From assembly GCA_026415035.1 (NCBI GenBank), contig JAOAHX010000001.1, positions 1-64,000 on the forward strand: DNA of 64,000 nt, read 5' to 3'. The translations under genes were made by a program, and so were the position numbers. Source of the stretch: Thermodesulfobacteriota bacterium. GTDB lineage: Bacteria; Desulfobacterota; BSN033; UBA1163. Below, in pieces: positions 49,491 to 60,133 of the stretch (position 1 is its first letter; the number at the start of each line of letters is the position of its first letter). The notes below the pieces were generated by a model that saw only the letters and a program-made list of their open reading frames with translations, ran no database searches and had not been told where the DNA came from.

Positions 49491-50021
49491 CTATCTCCTC
49501 CAAAAGACCTTCTCCTGAAGGGGTGCCCTTTCTCCTTTCCCTCCCTTCTTGCTCGAAGGGTGTCCCAGGGCGATGACGGCCATCAGTTCCCAATCGTTGC
49601 ACGCCCCGAGGACCTCCCCGACCCGCTCTTTATTTTTCAGGATCTCGCCGAGCCAGACCCCTCCCAGGCCGAGGGCATGAATGGCCAATAGCATGTTCTG
49701 GATGCACGCGCCGACGGCCAGAACGTCTTTGGTCCGGTCATAAACCTGCCCATGATCCAGAAAGACGGCGATCAAGATCGGCGCCGCCCGCAGGACAGAA
49801 CCATAATGGGTGAGCGAGGCGAGGGAGGCCCTCACCGATGGCTCCCGGATGACGGCAAACCTCCAGGGTTGGTTATTCTTTCCCGATGGGGCCCATCTCC
49901 CCGCTTCGAGGATCTGGTCGACCACCTCGTCCGATATCGGTTCCTGGGTGAAGTGGCGGACGGATCGCCGATGACGGATGGCGGCGAGCACGGGATGATC
50001 ATCCATCTTGATTCGGTTCAT
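49491..50021 (-). CDS. Nitroreductase-family FMN oxidoreductase
   Basis: 176 aa from the ATG at 50019-50021, which has AGGGGAA upstream; an in-frame start at 50006 (MDDHPVL) is possible. The open frame extends to 50171, but that part lies inside rmuC. FMN-binding motifs are RHRRSVRHFTQEP at the N-terminus, GRWAPSGKNNQPWRF, and GLGGVWLGEI near the C-terminus. NAD(P)H-dependent reduction of nitro compounds, quinones or flavins is expected. The start overlaps the end of rmuC by 23 bp. Confidence 0.87.
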   Translation of the reverse strand: MNRIKMDDHPVLAAIRHRRSVRHFTQEPISDEVVDQILEAGRWAPSGKNNQPWRFAVIREPSVRASLASLTHYGSVLRAAPILIAVFLDHGQVYDRTKDVLAVGACIQNMLLAIHALGLGGVWLGEILKNKERVGEVLGACNDWELMAVIALGHPSSKKGGKGERAPLQEKVFWRR

Positions 50022-51144
50022 GCTTCCCCTGCGTGACCGGAGGCGCGGGCCCGGTTTCGATCTGTTCGAGTTTGAGGCCAAATCTCTCCAGCCGCCTCCG
50101 TGCCTCCTCGTATTTATTCGCAGCATTGGCGAGATGCTTTCCCAGCAGCTGAAACTCTCCTTGAAAGGCATTCAATTCCCTGTTCAACCCCGAAAGGGAC
50201 TTCAGGATTCGGTGGGCGTCTTTCTCGATCTTCAACCCCCGAAGCCCCAGGACGATCACCTGGAGATAGGCGAAGAAGGAATTCGGAGAGACCGGGATGA
50301 CCCTCTTCTTCAGGGCGTAACTCAAGATCCCCCTATCCTCGCCAAAGGTTTCGTCTTTGGTAATGGTCTCATAATAGACGTTCTCCGCGGGGATATAGAG
50401 CAGGGCAAAATCATAAGTGCCCTCTTGGGGGAGGATGTACTTGCTGGCGACGTCATCGATATGTTTCTTCACGTCCCGGACGAACATCTTCTGGGCCCCC
50501 TTCCTCTCTTCCTCGGTTTTGGATTCGATCATCCGCCTGAAATTGTCCAGGGGGAACTTCGAATCGATGGGAACGAGCCTCTCCCCCAACCGGATGACCG
50601 CGTCCACCCGCTCCCCGGTCGAGAAGGAGTGCTGGAGGGTGAAGAATTCGGCCGGAAGGATCTGGGATAACAACTCTCCCAGGAAGAGTTCTCCCAAGCC
50701 CCCCCTCAGCTTGGGAGGCTGGAGGATCTCCTGAAGGGTGGCGATATCCTTTCCCACCTCGAAGATGCGTCGGCTCGCCTCGGACAATTCGCCGATATTT
50801 CTCTGGACGTCTCCGATCACCCTGGCCGCATTGTCCAGGCGGCGGTTGATCTCTCCACTCGACGACTGGAGCTGACGGTTCACCTGCTCTGTGATCCCAC
50901 GCAGCTGAGCATTGATGACCTCTTGCTGCTGGGTGAGCTGGGCGATATTCCTCGAAAGACCTTCGTTGATCTGTTCTCTCAGGTGGTCGATCTGTTGCTG
51001 GATCAGGGACCACACCGCTTGAGAGGAGACCTCCGCTTTTACGCCTTCGACCAACTTCCTCAACCGCTGCTCCATGAGGAAAAAGGTAAAGAGGAGGATG
51101 GCGAGGGTCACGATCGCGCCGATCAACAGGTAAATCCCCTCCAT
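49999..51144 (-). CDS. rmuC: DNA recombination protein RmuC
   Basis: 381 aa from the ATG preceded by GGGAGG (8-nt spacing); an in-frame extension to 51324 lies in the upstream lipoprotein gene. One N-terminal TM segment (3-23) is followed by a long coiled coil (about 30-130, QQQIDHLREQINEGL) and the RmuC nuclease-like domain (GGLGELFLGELL, DAVIRLGERLVPIDSKFPLDNF). It limits DNA inversions in E. coli. Overlaps the nitroreductase start by 23 bp. Confidence 0.92.
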   Translation of the reverse strand: MEGIYLLIGAIVTLAILLFTFFLMEQRLRKLVEGVKAEVSSQAVWSLIQQQIDHLREQINEGLSRNIAQLTQQQEVINAQLRGITEQVNRQLQSSSGEINRRLDNAARVIGDVQRNIGELSEASRRIFEVGKDIATLQEILQPPKLRGGLGELFLGELLSQILPAEFFTLQHSFSTGERVDAVIRLGERLVPIDSKFPLDNFRRMIESKTEEERKGAQKMFVRDVKKHIDDVASKYILPQEGTYDFALLYIPAENVYYETITKDETFGEDRGILSYALKKRVIPVSPNSFFAYLQVIVLGLRGLKIEKDAHRILKSLSGLNRELNAFQGEFQLLGKHLANAANKYEEARRRLERFGLKLEQIETGPAPPVTQGKHEPNQDG

Positions 51145-51169
51145 GTCCTCATCCTCCCTCGAGAGGGGT

Positions 51170-52477
51170 TCAGGGATGCTGCACGATGAAATATCCCTCC
51201 ACCCTTCCCTCGTGGAGATTGTGGAGGGAGGCCCGCCACCGGCTCTCGCTCCCCCCCGGACCAGAAGGGATGGGCCATTCGATCTTGACCGGGCTCGTCC
51301 CTGAAAGATCGAAACGAACCCCACCCCTTTCTAAATTTTCAAGAGAGACCTTTAAAGGAGTTGGGGGCCCCTCCCATCGCACCTCCACTTTGATCTTGCC
51401 TCCATCGTCGTCCTCTTTGGAGGAGGCCTGAGGGATGAAGAAGGAGAACTGTTCCCTCTCTTTTCCCTCGATTTGAAAAGGAAAGATGATGAACCTCCGC
51501 TCCAACACGTTATTCTCGTGGCGGACATCGTCCATCCGGGACTTCGGGCTGACCGAAACCTTTACCCTGGCCACCCCACGGATGGGGACGCGGAAGGGGG
51601 GCATGAGGAGATAGGGATTCCTCGAATTGGCTTTCAACTCATCGGAAACGAAATGTTCGAACTCCGAGATCTTCCGGTCATTCAAATAGATTCTGACCTT
51701 AAAGGTCCCTCCCCTCCGAAGGTCCAGTTCCCCTGAATTGGAAAGGTAGATCATCAACTCCAGGTCCTCGTTGAGATCGAAATCCTGGACGATGAGATCC
51801 GGGCCTTTTGGAGCCCCTTCGAGGACCTTTCTCAATGCATTGTTTTCCGGGTTCTTCTCCCCCTGCTCCGTTGAGGTTTCGACCCTCACCTCCACTTCCT
51901 TGCGGCCAAAGATTGAAATGGGAATGGGGAGGGTGAGCTTCCCATTGGGTTGAAGCCAGAGATGGTCGGTCAAGCTCTTCAAGGCATAACGGCCTTCCAA
52001 CCGGCCATCCAAAAAGAGACTCAGGCCTCCCTGATCCATCGGAAAGGGGGCATTTCCAACATTCACGAGGGTGGCAAACAACCTTCTCTTCTTCTTTAGG
52101 AAGATCTCCGTTAGGGCGAGGTCTGGAAGAGAGGACTCCTTCGTAGCAGGCGCTGTGGTTGAAAGGGTAAGAAGACGGAGGTCACGCTCCCCCTCCTGAA
52201 GTTTTCCCTCTTCTCCCTTTTCTTCCTCCTTCCGAGCCTGATCCTCCTTCGGACCATCCATTGGAAGGGACGTCTCCTCACCCTCCCTCCGGAGTTTCCC
52301 TTCCTGCTCATCCGCCGCCCCTCCCTTCTCCAGTTCAAACCTCATAGAAAGAGGTGAATCGGGGGATTGGGGACGTTCAACCGAAGGTGGGTTTTGGGAA
52401 GGCTGAAGGGCCCCTTTTGCAGAACATCCCCATAGAGAGAGGAGAGAAACAAGGCAGAGGATTAAACCTTTGATCAT
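51170..52477 (-). CDS. Lipoprotein with CARDB-like repeats
   Basis: 435 aa from Met at 52475-52477; the ORF can extend to 52549 but the short form gives a textbook lipoprotein signal, IKGLILCLVSLLSLWGC, with lipidated Cys18. A charged, low-complexity linker (about 45-110, many Glu and Lys) is followed by two CARDB-type beta-sandwich domains (about 118-215, PDLALTEIFL, and 224-330, PDLIVQDFDL), then a C-terminal region without clear homology. No Asp residue at +2 (Ser19), so outer-membrane sorting is likely. It is 25 bp upstream of rmuC. Confidence 0.8.
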   Translation of the reverse strand: MIKGLILCLVSLLSLWGCSAKGALQPSQNPPSVERPQSPDSPLSMRFELEKGGAADEQEGKLRREGEETSLPMDGPKEDQARKEEEKGEEGKLQEGERDLRLLTLSTTAPATKESSLPDLALTEIFLKKKRRLFATLVNVGNAPFPMDQGGLSLFLDGRLEGRYALKSLTDHLWLQPNGKLTLPIPISIFGRKEVEVRVETSTEQGEKNPENNALRKVLEGAPKGPDLIVQDFDLNEDLELMIYLSNSGELDLRRGGTFKVRIYLNDRKISEFEHFVSDELKANSRNPYLLMPPFRVPIRGVARVKVSVSPKSRMDDVRHENNVLERRFIIFPFQIEGKEREQFSFFIPQASSKEDDDGGKIKVEVRWEGPPTPLKVSLENLERGGVRFDLSGTSPVKIEWPIPSGPGGSESRWRASLHNLHEGRVEGYFIVQHP

Positions 52478-52558
52478 CGCCTCTTTTGGAACCTCTGGGT
52501 CATAAGATATCTCATCGCCCCCATAAACGCAAGGGAGGATCGCCTTCAAAAGCGAACC

Positions 52559-52587
52559 TTGACACGGCGTTGGGGACGTTGTAATTT
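52559..52587 (+). promoter_or_regulatory. Sigma-70 promoter of the threonine aldolase gene
   Basis: A perfect TTGACA (52559-52564), 17-bp spacer and TAATTT (52582-52587), 22 bp upstream of the start at 52609. Confidence 0.7.
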
Positions 52588-52608
52588 CTAACCCACGGGA
52601 GGATCAGG

Positions 52609-53643
52609 ATGAGGAGATGGATCGATCTTCGAAGCGACACCGTGACACGGCCGACACCCGCCATGAGACGGGCCATGGCCGAAGCCGAGGTGGGCGACGA
52701 CGTATACGGCGAAGACCCCACGGTGAATGCGCTGCAGGAGAAGGTGGCCCGAATCCTCGGCAAAGAGGCCGCCCTCTTCGACCCGTCCGGGACGATGGCC
52801 AATCAACTGGCGATCAAATCCCATACCCAGCCGGGCGACGAGGTGATCCTTGAGGCAACCTCCCATCCATACAATTTTGAAGGCGGGGCCGGGGCAGCCC
52901 TTTCGGGCATCCAGTTCCATTGCCTCAAAGGGATTCGAGGAATCCTCGAAGCGGAGCAGATTGAAGAGGCCATCCGGCCCGCAGATGCTCACTACCCCGT
53001 GACCCGGCTCATCTGCCTCGAAAACACCCACAATCGGGGAGGGGGGTCTATCTACCCCATCGAAAAGATGGCCGAGATCCATCGCCTTGCCAAATCGAGA
53101 GGCCTTTCTGTCCATCTCGACGGGGCCCGCCTGTGGAATGCCTCGGTGGCCACGGGGATCCCCCCCAAAGCGTATGCCCAGTACGCCGACTCCGTCTCGG
53201 TATGTCTCTCGAAGGGATTGGGCGCCCCTATTGGATCGCTGGTGGCGGGCTCCAAAGGGTTCATCGACCGCGTCCACCGCTTCCGGAAGATGTTCGGAGG
53301 AGGGATGCGCCAGGTCGGCATCATTGCCGCGGCAGGCCTTTACGCCCTGGATCACCATTTCGAACGGCTCAGCGAGGATCATCAACATGCGAAACAGCTG
53401 GCCCTGGGTCTGAGGGAGATCGCCGGGATCGGCCTCGACCCAGACCAGGTGGAGACGAACATGGTGATCTTTGATGTGGCCGGAACGGGCAAGACAGCCC
53501 ACCAGATCGCCGGGGAGATGAGAGACCTGGGCGTCCTCATCCATGTCCTGGGAAAGACGCAGATCCGCCTCGTGACCCATCTCGATGTGACTTCAGAAGA
53601 CATCGAGACGGCCCTTCGGGCCTTCAGGAAGGTCTGCTCCTGA
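52609..53643 (+). CDS. ltaE: Low-specificity L-threonine aldolase
   Basis: PLP enzyme cleaving threonine or allo-threonine to glycine and acetaldehyde. 344 aa with Lys202 in [14 protein letters not shown] as the PLP lysine, the N-terminal [10 protein letters not shown] signature and an active-site region [11 protein letters not shown]. Good Shine-Dalgarno GGAGGATCAGGATGAGG region. Probably with cutA downstream, 42 bp apart. Confidence 0.94.
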   Translation: MRRWIDLRSDTVTRPTPAMRRAMAEAEVGDDVYGEDPTVNALQEKVARILGKEAALFDPSGTMANQLAIKSHTQPGDEVILEATSHPYNFEGGAGAALSGIQFHCLKGIRGILEAEQIEEAIRPADAHYPVTRLICLENTHNRGGGSIYPIEKMAEIHRLAKSRGLSVHLDGARLWNASVATGIPPKAYAQYADSVSVCLSKGLGAPIGSLVAGSKGFIDRVHRFRKMFGGGMRQVGIIAAAGLYALDHHFERLSEDHQHAKQLALGLREIAGIGLDPDQVETNMVIFDVAGTGKTAHQIAGEMRDLGVLIHVLGKTQIRLVTHLDVTSEDIETALRAFRKVCS

Positions 53644-53685
53644 AAGGGTCTGAACCCCATTCGTTCGAAAGTTCGGAAGAGAGCA

Positions 53686-54018
53686 ATGGAACCCATCCTC
53701 ATCTTCGTCACGTGCGGTTCAGAGGAGGAAGCCCTCAAGATCGCCCGCGCTTTGGTGGAAGATCGGTTGGTCGCCTGCGTCAACCTCCTCGCCCCTGTTC
53801 GGTCCATCTACCGATGGGAGGGAAGGGTTTGGGATGAGAGGGAATGGCTCCTCCTGATGAAAACCCAGAGAAAGAGGTTTGCCGAGGTGGAATCGAAGGT
53901 GAAATCCCTCCATTCTTACTCCGTGCCGGAGATCATCGGCCTTTCCCTCACCGAGGGAAACCCGTCTTATTTGAATTGGCTTGCGGACATGACGGAGCCA
54001 GGGCAAGAGGGGGGCTAA
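53686..54018 (+). CDS. cutA: Divalent cation tolerance protein CutA
   Basis: 110-aa trimeric ferredoxin-like protein of the CutA1 family. Signatures [25 protein letters not shown] and [11 protein letters not shown]. Its precise role (copper tolerance in some species) is unsettled. The stop TAA shares a CTAA with the convergent gatA stop. Confidence 0.94.
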   Translation: MEPILIFVTCGSEEEALKIARALVEDRLVACVNLLAPVRSIYRWEGRVWDEREWLLLMKTQRKRFAEVESKVKSLHSYSVPEIIGLSLTEGNPSYLNWLADMTEPGQEGG

Positions 54019-55478
54019 GGGAGGGAAGGTTTCTTCAAATGATAGTCAGTATTCTGCTCGAAGGTGTAGGCCACCCTCAGGAGGGTTCCCTCGTCGAAAT
54101 GTCTTCCCATGATCTGAAGACCGATCGGAAGTCCCTCTCGGCTGAAACCGCATGGAATGGTGATGGCGGGAATCCCGGCGAGGTTGACCGGGATGGTCAG
54201 GATGTCTGAAAGGTACATCTGAAGGGGATCTCCGACCTTCTCTCCGATCTTAAAGGCGGGTGTAGGAGCCGTCGGGGCCACCAACACTTCCACTTCTTCA
54301 AAGGCTTTTTCAAAATCCCTCCGGATCAAGGTCCTGGCCTGTGAGGCCTTCCGGTAGTAGGCGTCGTAATATCCCGCAGAGAGGACATAGGTCCCGAGGA
54401 TGATCCTCCGTTTCACTTCACTGCCAAACCCCTCGGCCCTCGTCCGCTCATACATCTCGAGGAGGTCGCTGAAGCGGCTCGAACGAAATCCGTACTTGAC
54501 CCCATCGTAGCGGGCCAGATTGGAACTGGCCTCCGCCGTACAGAGGATATAATAGATGGCCACAGCGTAAGGCGTATGGGGAAGCGAGATCCCCTTCACC
54601 TCGGCCCCCATCCGTCGAAAGAGATCGATCGCCTCGCGGACCGCCCGCTCCACATCCGGATCCATCCCCTCGACGAAATACTCCTCGGGGATTCCGATTC
54701 GAAGGCCCCTCACCTCCTTCACCAAGAAGGTGCGATAATCCGGCACTTCCACGTTGACCGAGGTGGAGTCGCGGGGATCGTATCCGCTGATCGCGCCGAG
54801 CAGGATGGCACAATCTTCGACGTCCTTCGTCATCGGACCGATCTGATCGAGCGAGGAGGCGAAGGCGACGAGGCCGTATCGCGAAACCCGGCCATAGGTC
54901 GGTTTCAGGCCTACGATTCCGCAACAGGAGGCGGGTTGGCGGATCGACCCTCCCGTGTCCGTTCCGAGTGCAGCGATACACTCATCGGCGGCCACCGCTG
55001 CCGCTGAACCACCGCTCGACCCCCCCGGAATCCGACTCAGGTCCCAAGGGTTGCGGGTGATCTGGAACCCCGAATTCTCCGTGGAGGATCCCATGGCAAA
55101 TTCATCCATGTTCAACTTTCCGAGAAAGACCGCATGCCTCTCCCTCAGCCTCTGGATGACGGTGCCGTCATAAAAAGGGATGTAATGTTGTAAAATTTTC
55201 GAGGCGCAGGTGGTCGGGACCCCTTTGGTACAGAGGATGTCCTTCAGCCCGATCGGGATCCCGGCAAGCTCCCCGACCGGCTCCCCCCTTCGAATCGCCC
55301 GGTCCGCCTCGTCAGCTTGCTCGAAGGCCTCCTCCTTCGTCAACCGGAGATAGGCCTGGATTTTCTCCTCCACCTTTTCGATCCGCCGGTAGAGGTCCTC
55401 GGTGATCTCCCTCGAGGTCACCTCCTTCTTCACCAAAAGGTCATGAAGCTCGTGGATCGTAAGCCGATGAAGTTCCAT
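54015..55478 (-). CDS. gatA: Glutamyl-tRNA(Gln) amidotransferase subunit A
   Basis: Amidase-signature subunit that releases ammonia from glutamine for transamidation of Glu-tRNA(Gln) or Asp-tRNA(Asn). 487 aa starting at [11 protein letters not shown]; an in-frame extension to 55538 runs into gatC and is rejected. Catalytic triad: Lys in [10 protein letters not shown], and the two serines in [13 protein letters not shown]. It lies 7 bp downstream of gatC. gatB is not present in the window. Confidence 0.95.
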   Translation of the reverse strand: MELHRLTIHELHDLLVKKEVTSREITEDLYRRIEKVEEKIQAYLRLTKEEAFEQADEADRAIRRGEPVGELAGIPIGLKDILCTKGVPTTCASKILQHYIPFYDGTVIQRLRERHAVFLGKLNMDEFAMGSSTENSGFQITRNPWDLSRIPGGSSGGSAAAVAADECIAALGTDTGGSIRQPASCCGIVGLKPTYGRVSRYGLVAFASSLDQIGPMTKDVEDCAILLGAISGYDPRDSTSVNVEVPDYRTFLVKEVRGLRIGIPEEYFVEGMDPDVERAVREAIDLFRRMGAEVKGISLPHTPYAVAIYYILCTAEASSNLARYDGVKYGFRSSRFSDLLEMYERTRAEGFGSEVKRRIILGTYVLSAGYYDAYYRKASQARTLIRRDFEKAFEEVEVLVAPTAPTPAFKIGEKVGDPLQMYLSDILTIPVNLAGIPAITIPCGFSREGLPIGLQIMGRHFDEGTLLRVAYTFEQNTDYHLKKPSLP

Positions 55479-55485
55479 CGTCGCC

Positions 55486-55764
55486 CTACTCGATGATCCG
55501 GGGGACCTTGAAATAGCCCTCCTCCTGGTCCGGGGCATTGCTCAATATCTCCTGCCCCGGAAATGACCCCGAGACCTCATCTTCCCGGAAGACGTTGACC
55601 AGGGGGATGGCATGGGAGGTCGGCTCAACGCCAGAGGTATCGAGGCGGTTGAGCTGATCCATGTAGACGAGGATCTGGTCTAATTGTTGGCCGAACCTCT
55701 CCCTCTCTTCCTCGGTCAACTCCAGCCGGGCCAACCTCGCCACCTTCTCGATATCGATCTTCAT
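55486..55764 (-). CDS. gatC: Glutamyl-tRNA(Gln) amidotransferase subunit C
   Basis: 92-aa small subunit that wraps around GatA and bridges to GatB. It begins [20 protein letters not shown] and contains the [23 protein letters not shown] segment of the family. It sits between valS (19 bp upstream) and gatA (7 bp downstream). Confidence 0.95.
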   Translation of the reverse strand: MKIDIEKVARLARLELTEEERERFGQQLDQILVYMDQLNRLDTSGVEPTSHAIPLVNVFREDEVSGSFPGQEILSNAPDQEEGYFKVPRIIE

Positions 55765-55783
55765 CCGATCTCCCCTCGCCTTC

Positions 55784-58450
55784 TCACCCGAGGAGGGTTT
55801 GAATGCGTCGAAGGCTCTCCTCCAGTTTTTCTCGCTGAGTGCGAAAGGACTCCGCCTTCAACCGGACCTCCTGAACCACTTCTGGAGGGGCCTTCGAGAG
55901 AAACTGTTCGTTCGAAAGCTTCTTCAGAATAAAGGCGCTCTCCTTCTCGATCTTTCCGATCTCTTTTTGCAGCCTTCTGGCCTCCTCTTCCATGCGATCC
56001 CGATCCATCGGGACGAAAAGTTCTGCCCCCTGGACGAGGGCATACGCGCTGTAAAGGGGTTTCTCTACCTGGGGACCGACCTTCAACTCCTTGACCAGCG
56101 CGAGGAAGCGGAGGAAGGGCTCCAGCTCTCGCCACCGCTCCCCGGAGGCTTCGTCTTTCGTCCGGACCAGAACGGTGATCTGCTCGGAAGGAAAGAGGTT
56201 CATCTCTCCCCGGATCCTTCGTAGGCTGCTCACGGCCTCGATCACGAGGTCGATCTCCTCGGCGCCGGGATCGTCGAAACGGGGGTCGGCTTGAGGATAG
56301 GGAGAGATCATGATTGAATCCTGCTCCCTTCGCAATGGCAGCTGCTGCCAGATCTCCTCGGTGAGGAAGGGCATGAAGGGGTGAAGGAGCCGCAGGAGAG
56401 TTTCGAGGACCTCCAGGAGGGTCTGCCTCGTGAGGGCCTGCCGGTTGGGTTCGACCTCCCGGTAAAGGTAGATCTTGCTCATCTCGAGATACCAGTCGCA
56501 GAACTCGTGCCAGACGAATTGGTAGAGGAGATGACAGGCCTCGTGGAATTTGTATTCCTCCAGACTCTCCCTGACCGAACGGATCGTTTCGTTCAACCGC
56601 CGCCGGATCCACCGATCGGGCAGGCTGTAGTGCTCCACAGGGGCGGGTTCGACCGCCCCATCCGGGCCGTGGGGCTCGAGATTCATTAAAACGAACCTCG
56701 AGGCGTTCCAGATCTTGTTGGCGAAATGGCGGTACCCTTCGGTCCGCGATTCCGAAAGCTTCAAATCGCTTCCGGGCATGGTCAAGGCGGCCAGGGTAAA
56801 GCGGAGGGCATCGGCGCCGTATCGATCGATCAACTCGAGAGGATCGACGACGTTTCCCCGGGTCTTCGAATACTTCTCCCCTTTTTCGTCCCTGACCAGG
56901 CCGTGGATATAGACGTCCCGAAAGGGGACGTCGGACATGAACTTGAGGCCCATCATCATCATCCGGGCCACCCAGAAGAAGAGGATATCGAACCCCGTGA
57001 CCAGCACCGAGGTGGGATAGAAGACTTTCAGCTCCTTCGTCTCTTCGGGCCATCCCATCGTCGAGAAGGGCCAGAGGGCGGAGCTGAACCAGGTATCGAG
57101 GACATCGGTCTCCTGCCTGAGCCGAGAAGATCGACACTTGGAGCAGGCCGGGGGGGCGGTCTTGGCCACCATCACCTCCCCGCACTCCTCGCAGTACCAA
57201 GCGGGAATTCGGTGGCCCCACCAGATCTGTCGGGAGATGCACCAGTCTTTGATATTCTCCATCCATTCGTAGTAGGTCTTCTCCCAGAGATCGGGGATGA
57301 TCCGGGTCCGCCCACTCCTGACGGCCTCGATGGCAGGCTGGGCCAAGGGCTTGGTGCGGACGAACCACTGGAGGGAGAGGTTGGGCTCAACGATGGTCTT
57401 GCACCGGTAACAGTGGCCAACCTTGTGCCTGTAATCCTCGGTCTTGAGGAGGATGCCCTCCCGGGCCAGATCCTCCAAGATCTTTTCCCGACATTCGAAC
57501 CGCTCCAGCCCTCGGTAGGGGCCCGCCTGCTCGGTCATCCTGCCGGTCTCATCGATCACCTTGATCTGCTCCAGTCCATGTTTCAACCCGATCTCGAAAT
57601 CGTTGAAGTCATGGGCAGGGGTGATCTTGAGGCACCCGGTCCCGAACTCCCTCTCCACATACGGATCGCCGATGACGGGGATCTCCCTGCCGAGAAGGGG
57701 TAGGCGGACCTTCCGGCCGATGGATTCCCGGTATCGCCCATCCTCTGGATGGACGGCGACGGCCGTATCGCCCAACATCGTCTCAGGCCGCGTCGTCGCG
57801 ACCACGAGAAAACCGTCCCCTTCCTTGAAAGGGTACCGGAGGTAGTAGAGCTTCCCTCCGATTTCGTGGTGCTCCACCTCTAAATCGGAAAGGGCGGTCT
57901 GGCATCTCGGGCACCAGTTGATGATATAATAACTCCGGTAAATTAATCCCTCCTGGTAGAGCCGGATGAAGACCTCCCGGACCGCTTCCGAAAGGCCTTC
58001 GTCCATCGTAAACCTTTCCCGGGACCAATCACAGGAAGCGCCGAGCTTCTTCAACTGGTTGATGATGGTTCGGCCCGACTGTTCCTTCCACTGCCAAACT
58101 CGTTCGATAAACTTCTCCCTGCCGAGGGCGTGCCGGTCGAGACCTTCCTCCAACAGCTGCCTCTCGACCACGTTTTGGGTGGCGATGCCCGCATGGTCGG
58201 TCCCGGGCATCCAGAGGACGTTGAAGCCCTCCATTCTTTTAAAACGGATGAGGATGTCCTGGAGGGTATTGTTCAGGGCGTGGCCGATGTGAAGGACGCC
58301 GGTGACATTCGGGGGAGGGATGACGATCGAATAGGCCGGTCGTTGGGAATTTTCGTCGGCGCGAAAATAATTCCGCTCCGTCCAGAAACGGTACCATTTT
58401 TCCTCCACCAGGTGTGGATCGTAAGCCTTGTCCAGAAGTTTCGAACCCAT
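55784..58450 (-). CDS. valS: Valyl-tRNA synthetase
   Basis: Class I aminoacyl-tRNA synthetase, 888 aa. The HIGH motif lies at 54-57 (GVLHIGH), the connective editing domain follows ([19 protein letters not shown]), and the KMSKS loop reads [10 protein letters not shown]-terminal coiled coil closes the protein ([19 protein letters not shown]). The 535-codon frame 55761-57368 inside it is a shadow. It lies 20 bp after the pseudo-receiver gene and 19 bp before gatC, so an operon is likely. Confidence 0.96.
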   Translation of the reverse strand: MGSKLLDKAYDPHLVEEKWYRFWTERNYFRADENSQRPAYSIVIPPPNVTGVLHIGHALNNTLQDILIRFKRMEGFNVLWMPGTDHAGIATQNVVERQLLEEGLDRHALGREKFIERVWQWKEQSGRTIINQLKKLGASCDWSRERFTMDEGLSEAVREVFIRLYQEGLIYRSYYIINWCPRCQTALSDLEVEHHEIGGKLYYLRYPFKEGDGFLVVATTRPETMLGDTAVAVHPEDGRYRESIGRKVRLPLLGREIPVIGDPYVEREFGTGCLKITPAHDFNDFEIGLKHGLEQIKVIDETGRMTEQAGPYRGLERFECREKILEDLAREGILLKTEDYRHKVGHCYRCKTIVEPNLSLQWFVRTKPLAQPAIEAVRSGRTRIIPDLWEKTYYEWMENIKDWCISRQIWWGHRIPAWYCEECGEVMVAKTAPPACSKCRSSRLRQETDVLDTWFSSALWPFSTMGWPEETKELKVFYPTSVLVTGFDILFFWVARMMMMGLKFMSDVPFRDVYIHGLVRDEKGEKYSKTRGNVVDPLELIDRYGADALRFTLAALTMPGSDLKLSESRTEGYRHFANKIWNASRFVLMNLEPHGPDGAVEPAPVEHYSLPDRWIRRRLNETIRSVRESLEEYKFHEACHLLYQFVWHEFCDWYLEMSKIYLYREVEPNRQALTRQTLLEVLETLLRLLHPFMPFLTEEIWQQLPLRREQDSIMISPYPQADPRFDDPGAEEIDLVIEAVSSLRRIRGEMNLFPSEQITVLVRTKDEASGERWRELEPFLRFLALVKELKVGPQVEKPLYSAYALVQGAELFVPMDRDRMEEEARRLQKEIGKIEKESAFILKKLSNEQFLSKAPPEVVQEVRLKAESFRTQREKLEESLRRIQTLLG

Positions 58451-58470
58451 GTCCGCAACCCGATGCCTCC

Positions 58471-60012
58471 TTATCCCTCATCCATTTTCTGAAGCCTCTC
58501 GATCTCCTGCCGGATGGCCTTTTCTGCCAGCTCGGGAACGATCTCTCGAACCAACTGTTCGATGCGCTCCATCGTGTGGGTAATCACTTGGGTGGCGATC
58601 TCGGGAATGACCTTGCCCATAAAATCTTGCATCATTTCCTGGACCCCTTTGACGACCACCTCTTCGATCGCACGTTCGAACCTTTTCTCCGGAGCCGGGA
58701 TCCTCTCAAGGGCCATCTCCGGCGGCTCCTCCTTTTCTTTAGGGGCTTGAATCAAGGCCTCTTCGAAGGGTTCCACCGGTGTCAAGGCCTCGGCCGAAGG
58801 GAATTCCTCCGAAGTGGGGGAGATCTCTTGAAGAAGGGTGAACTCCCTTTCGAGGGCCTCTTCGAAGCGAGGCTGAGGGGGAAGAATCTCTTCTTTGGTT
58901 TCTTCCTCGAATTTTTCCTCGAATTCTTCCTCGAATTCTTCCTGAAATTCTTCCGGGAATTCCTGTTCGAATTCCTCGAGGGCCCCCACCTCTTCCTCAG
59001 CGACCACCGCCTCTTCCTCTACCTCCTCAAGTTTTTCTAATTCGTCCGTCAGTTCTTCCAAGAAGGCCTCTGGAAACTCATCCTCCCCAAGCTCCTGAAG
59101 TTCCGAGGAGGCCAGCTCAACCGTCTCAGCAGGCGTGGGAGCCAAGGCCTCCTGCTGCTCCTCCCGATAAGAGAAGGAGGAGACGGCCTCTTCCGCCTGA
59201 AGCGTCGTCTCGAACTCCTGAAGGAGGGAATAGGGATCGGGCAGCTTCGTGGAGGGCGTGGGAGCCTCGGGGCGGGTGTGGGCCCCCTCCATCCCGAGCT
59301 CCTTCTCAAGGGTGGGTCGAAGTTGTTCGACCTTCTGCATCACCTCTTCCATATCGATTCTCTGAAAGAGGTCGATTTCTTCGGGTCCCTGCAACCCCGC
59401 GGCCCTCCCTATAGGTTCCGATGTTTCCTCCTCCTGCCTCCCTCCCCCTTCCAGAACCATCTCAAATTCTTTTGGGGTCTCCTGGGCCTCTTTTTGCGAG
59501 CTCTCCCAGGTCTCGATGGCCGGCATCTCTCCGAGGGGCTCCTCTTCCGTCTGGAGGGCGAGATCCTCGATGCTCATCTTCGATTCAGGCTCTTCGATCA
59601 CATCCACAAGCTCGATGATCTCCTCATCGCTCTCCCAAGACTCCTCGAGCGAGAAGCCCTCCTGGTCGATTTTTTCGCTCAGTTGCCCGATCAGGTGTTG
59701 GACCGCTTCCTCGCTAAAAGGCCTGGTGATCACCCCCTCGGGTTTCAAGAACCTCCTTTCCGGTTCCGAAAGCTCTTCGAATGGGTCAAGGAGAAGGATA
59801 AAAGGGATGCGGGCCAGGCCTTCTTCGGTCTTCATCCTCTCGCAAAGGCCTTTGCCTCCGATGACGAGGTCCGGTTTCAAAAGCCTTCCCCGAACGAGGG
59901 CCTCTTCATCATTTGAGGTGAAGAAGAGATGGTATCCCGCCGGCTCAAAGATCCTCTTTAGCTCATTTTGAACCCCTTTGTCCGACTCAGCGATGAGAAC
60001 CTCTCTTGCCAT
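58471..60012 (-). CDS. Pseudo-receiver protein with Glu-rich linker and C-terminal helices
   Basis: Unassigned protein of 513 aa (start ATG 60010-60012 with GGGAGAAG; longer frame to 60141 rejected). Residues 3-113 look like a CheY receiver, but the phosphoacceptor position reads LVIGGKG and the switch lysine is Arg (TRPFS), so it is a pseudo-receiver. Residues 115-430 are strongly acidic, with an EEF/EEE repeat tract. The last 70 residues are amphipathic helices ending [17 protein letters not shown], similar in pattern to a segment I recall at the C-terminus of some deltaproteobacterial regulators and to PopZ. Upstream of valS, 20 bp apart. Confidence 0.72.
   Translation of the reverse strand: MAREVLIAESDKGVQNELKRIFEPAGYHLFFTSNDEEALVRGRLLKPDLVIGGKGLCERMKTEEGLARIPFILLLDPFEELSEPERRFLKPEGVITRPFSEEAVQHLIGQLSEKIDQEGFSLEESWESDEEIIELVDVIEEPESKMSIEDLALQTEEEPLGEMPAIETWESSQKEAQETPKEFEMVLEGGGRQEEETSEPIGRAAGLQGPEEIDLFQRIDMEEVMQKVEQLRPTLEKELGMEGAHTRPEAPTPSTKLPDPYSLLQEFETTLQAEEAVSSFSYREEQQEALAPTPAETVELASSELQELGEDEFPEAFLEELTDELEKLEEVEEEAVVAEEEVGALEEFEQEFPEEFQEEFEEEFEEKFEEETKEEILPPQPRFEEALEREFTLLQEISPTSEEFPSAEALTPVEPFEEALIQAPKEKEEPPEMALERIPAPEKRFERAIEEVVVKGVQEMMQDFMGKVIPEIATQVITHTMERIEQLVREIVPELAEKAIRQEIERLQKMDEG
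58900..58980. repeat. Imperfect 12-bp tandem repeats
   Basis: About six imperfect copies of a 12-mer related to TTCTTCCTCGAA (plus strand) lie within the pseudo-receiver gene. They encode repeats of the type Glu-Glu-Phe-Glu. Confidence 0.75.
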
Positions 60013-60133
60013 TTTCTTCTCCCTCTTCCCCGAGCAATCCGTAAAAAGGCAACGGAGATGGCTTTTGAAAAAACTATGCTTACGGGGGACCCACCTTCTT
60101 CTGAAGAGCAATCCTCGGCCCTGATAACCCGTA

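Noticed and set aside
50022-50171. Longer nitroreductase start
   Set aside because: The extension is inside rmuC and has no FMN-family sequence.
55761-57368. 535-codon ORF in another frame of the valS region
   Set aside because: Out-of-frame shadow rich in Arg, Pro and Gly; valS covers the same bases with clear motifs.
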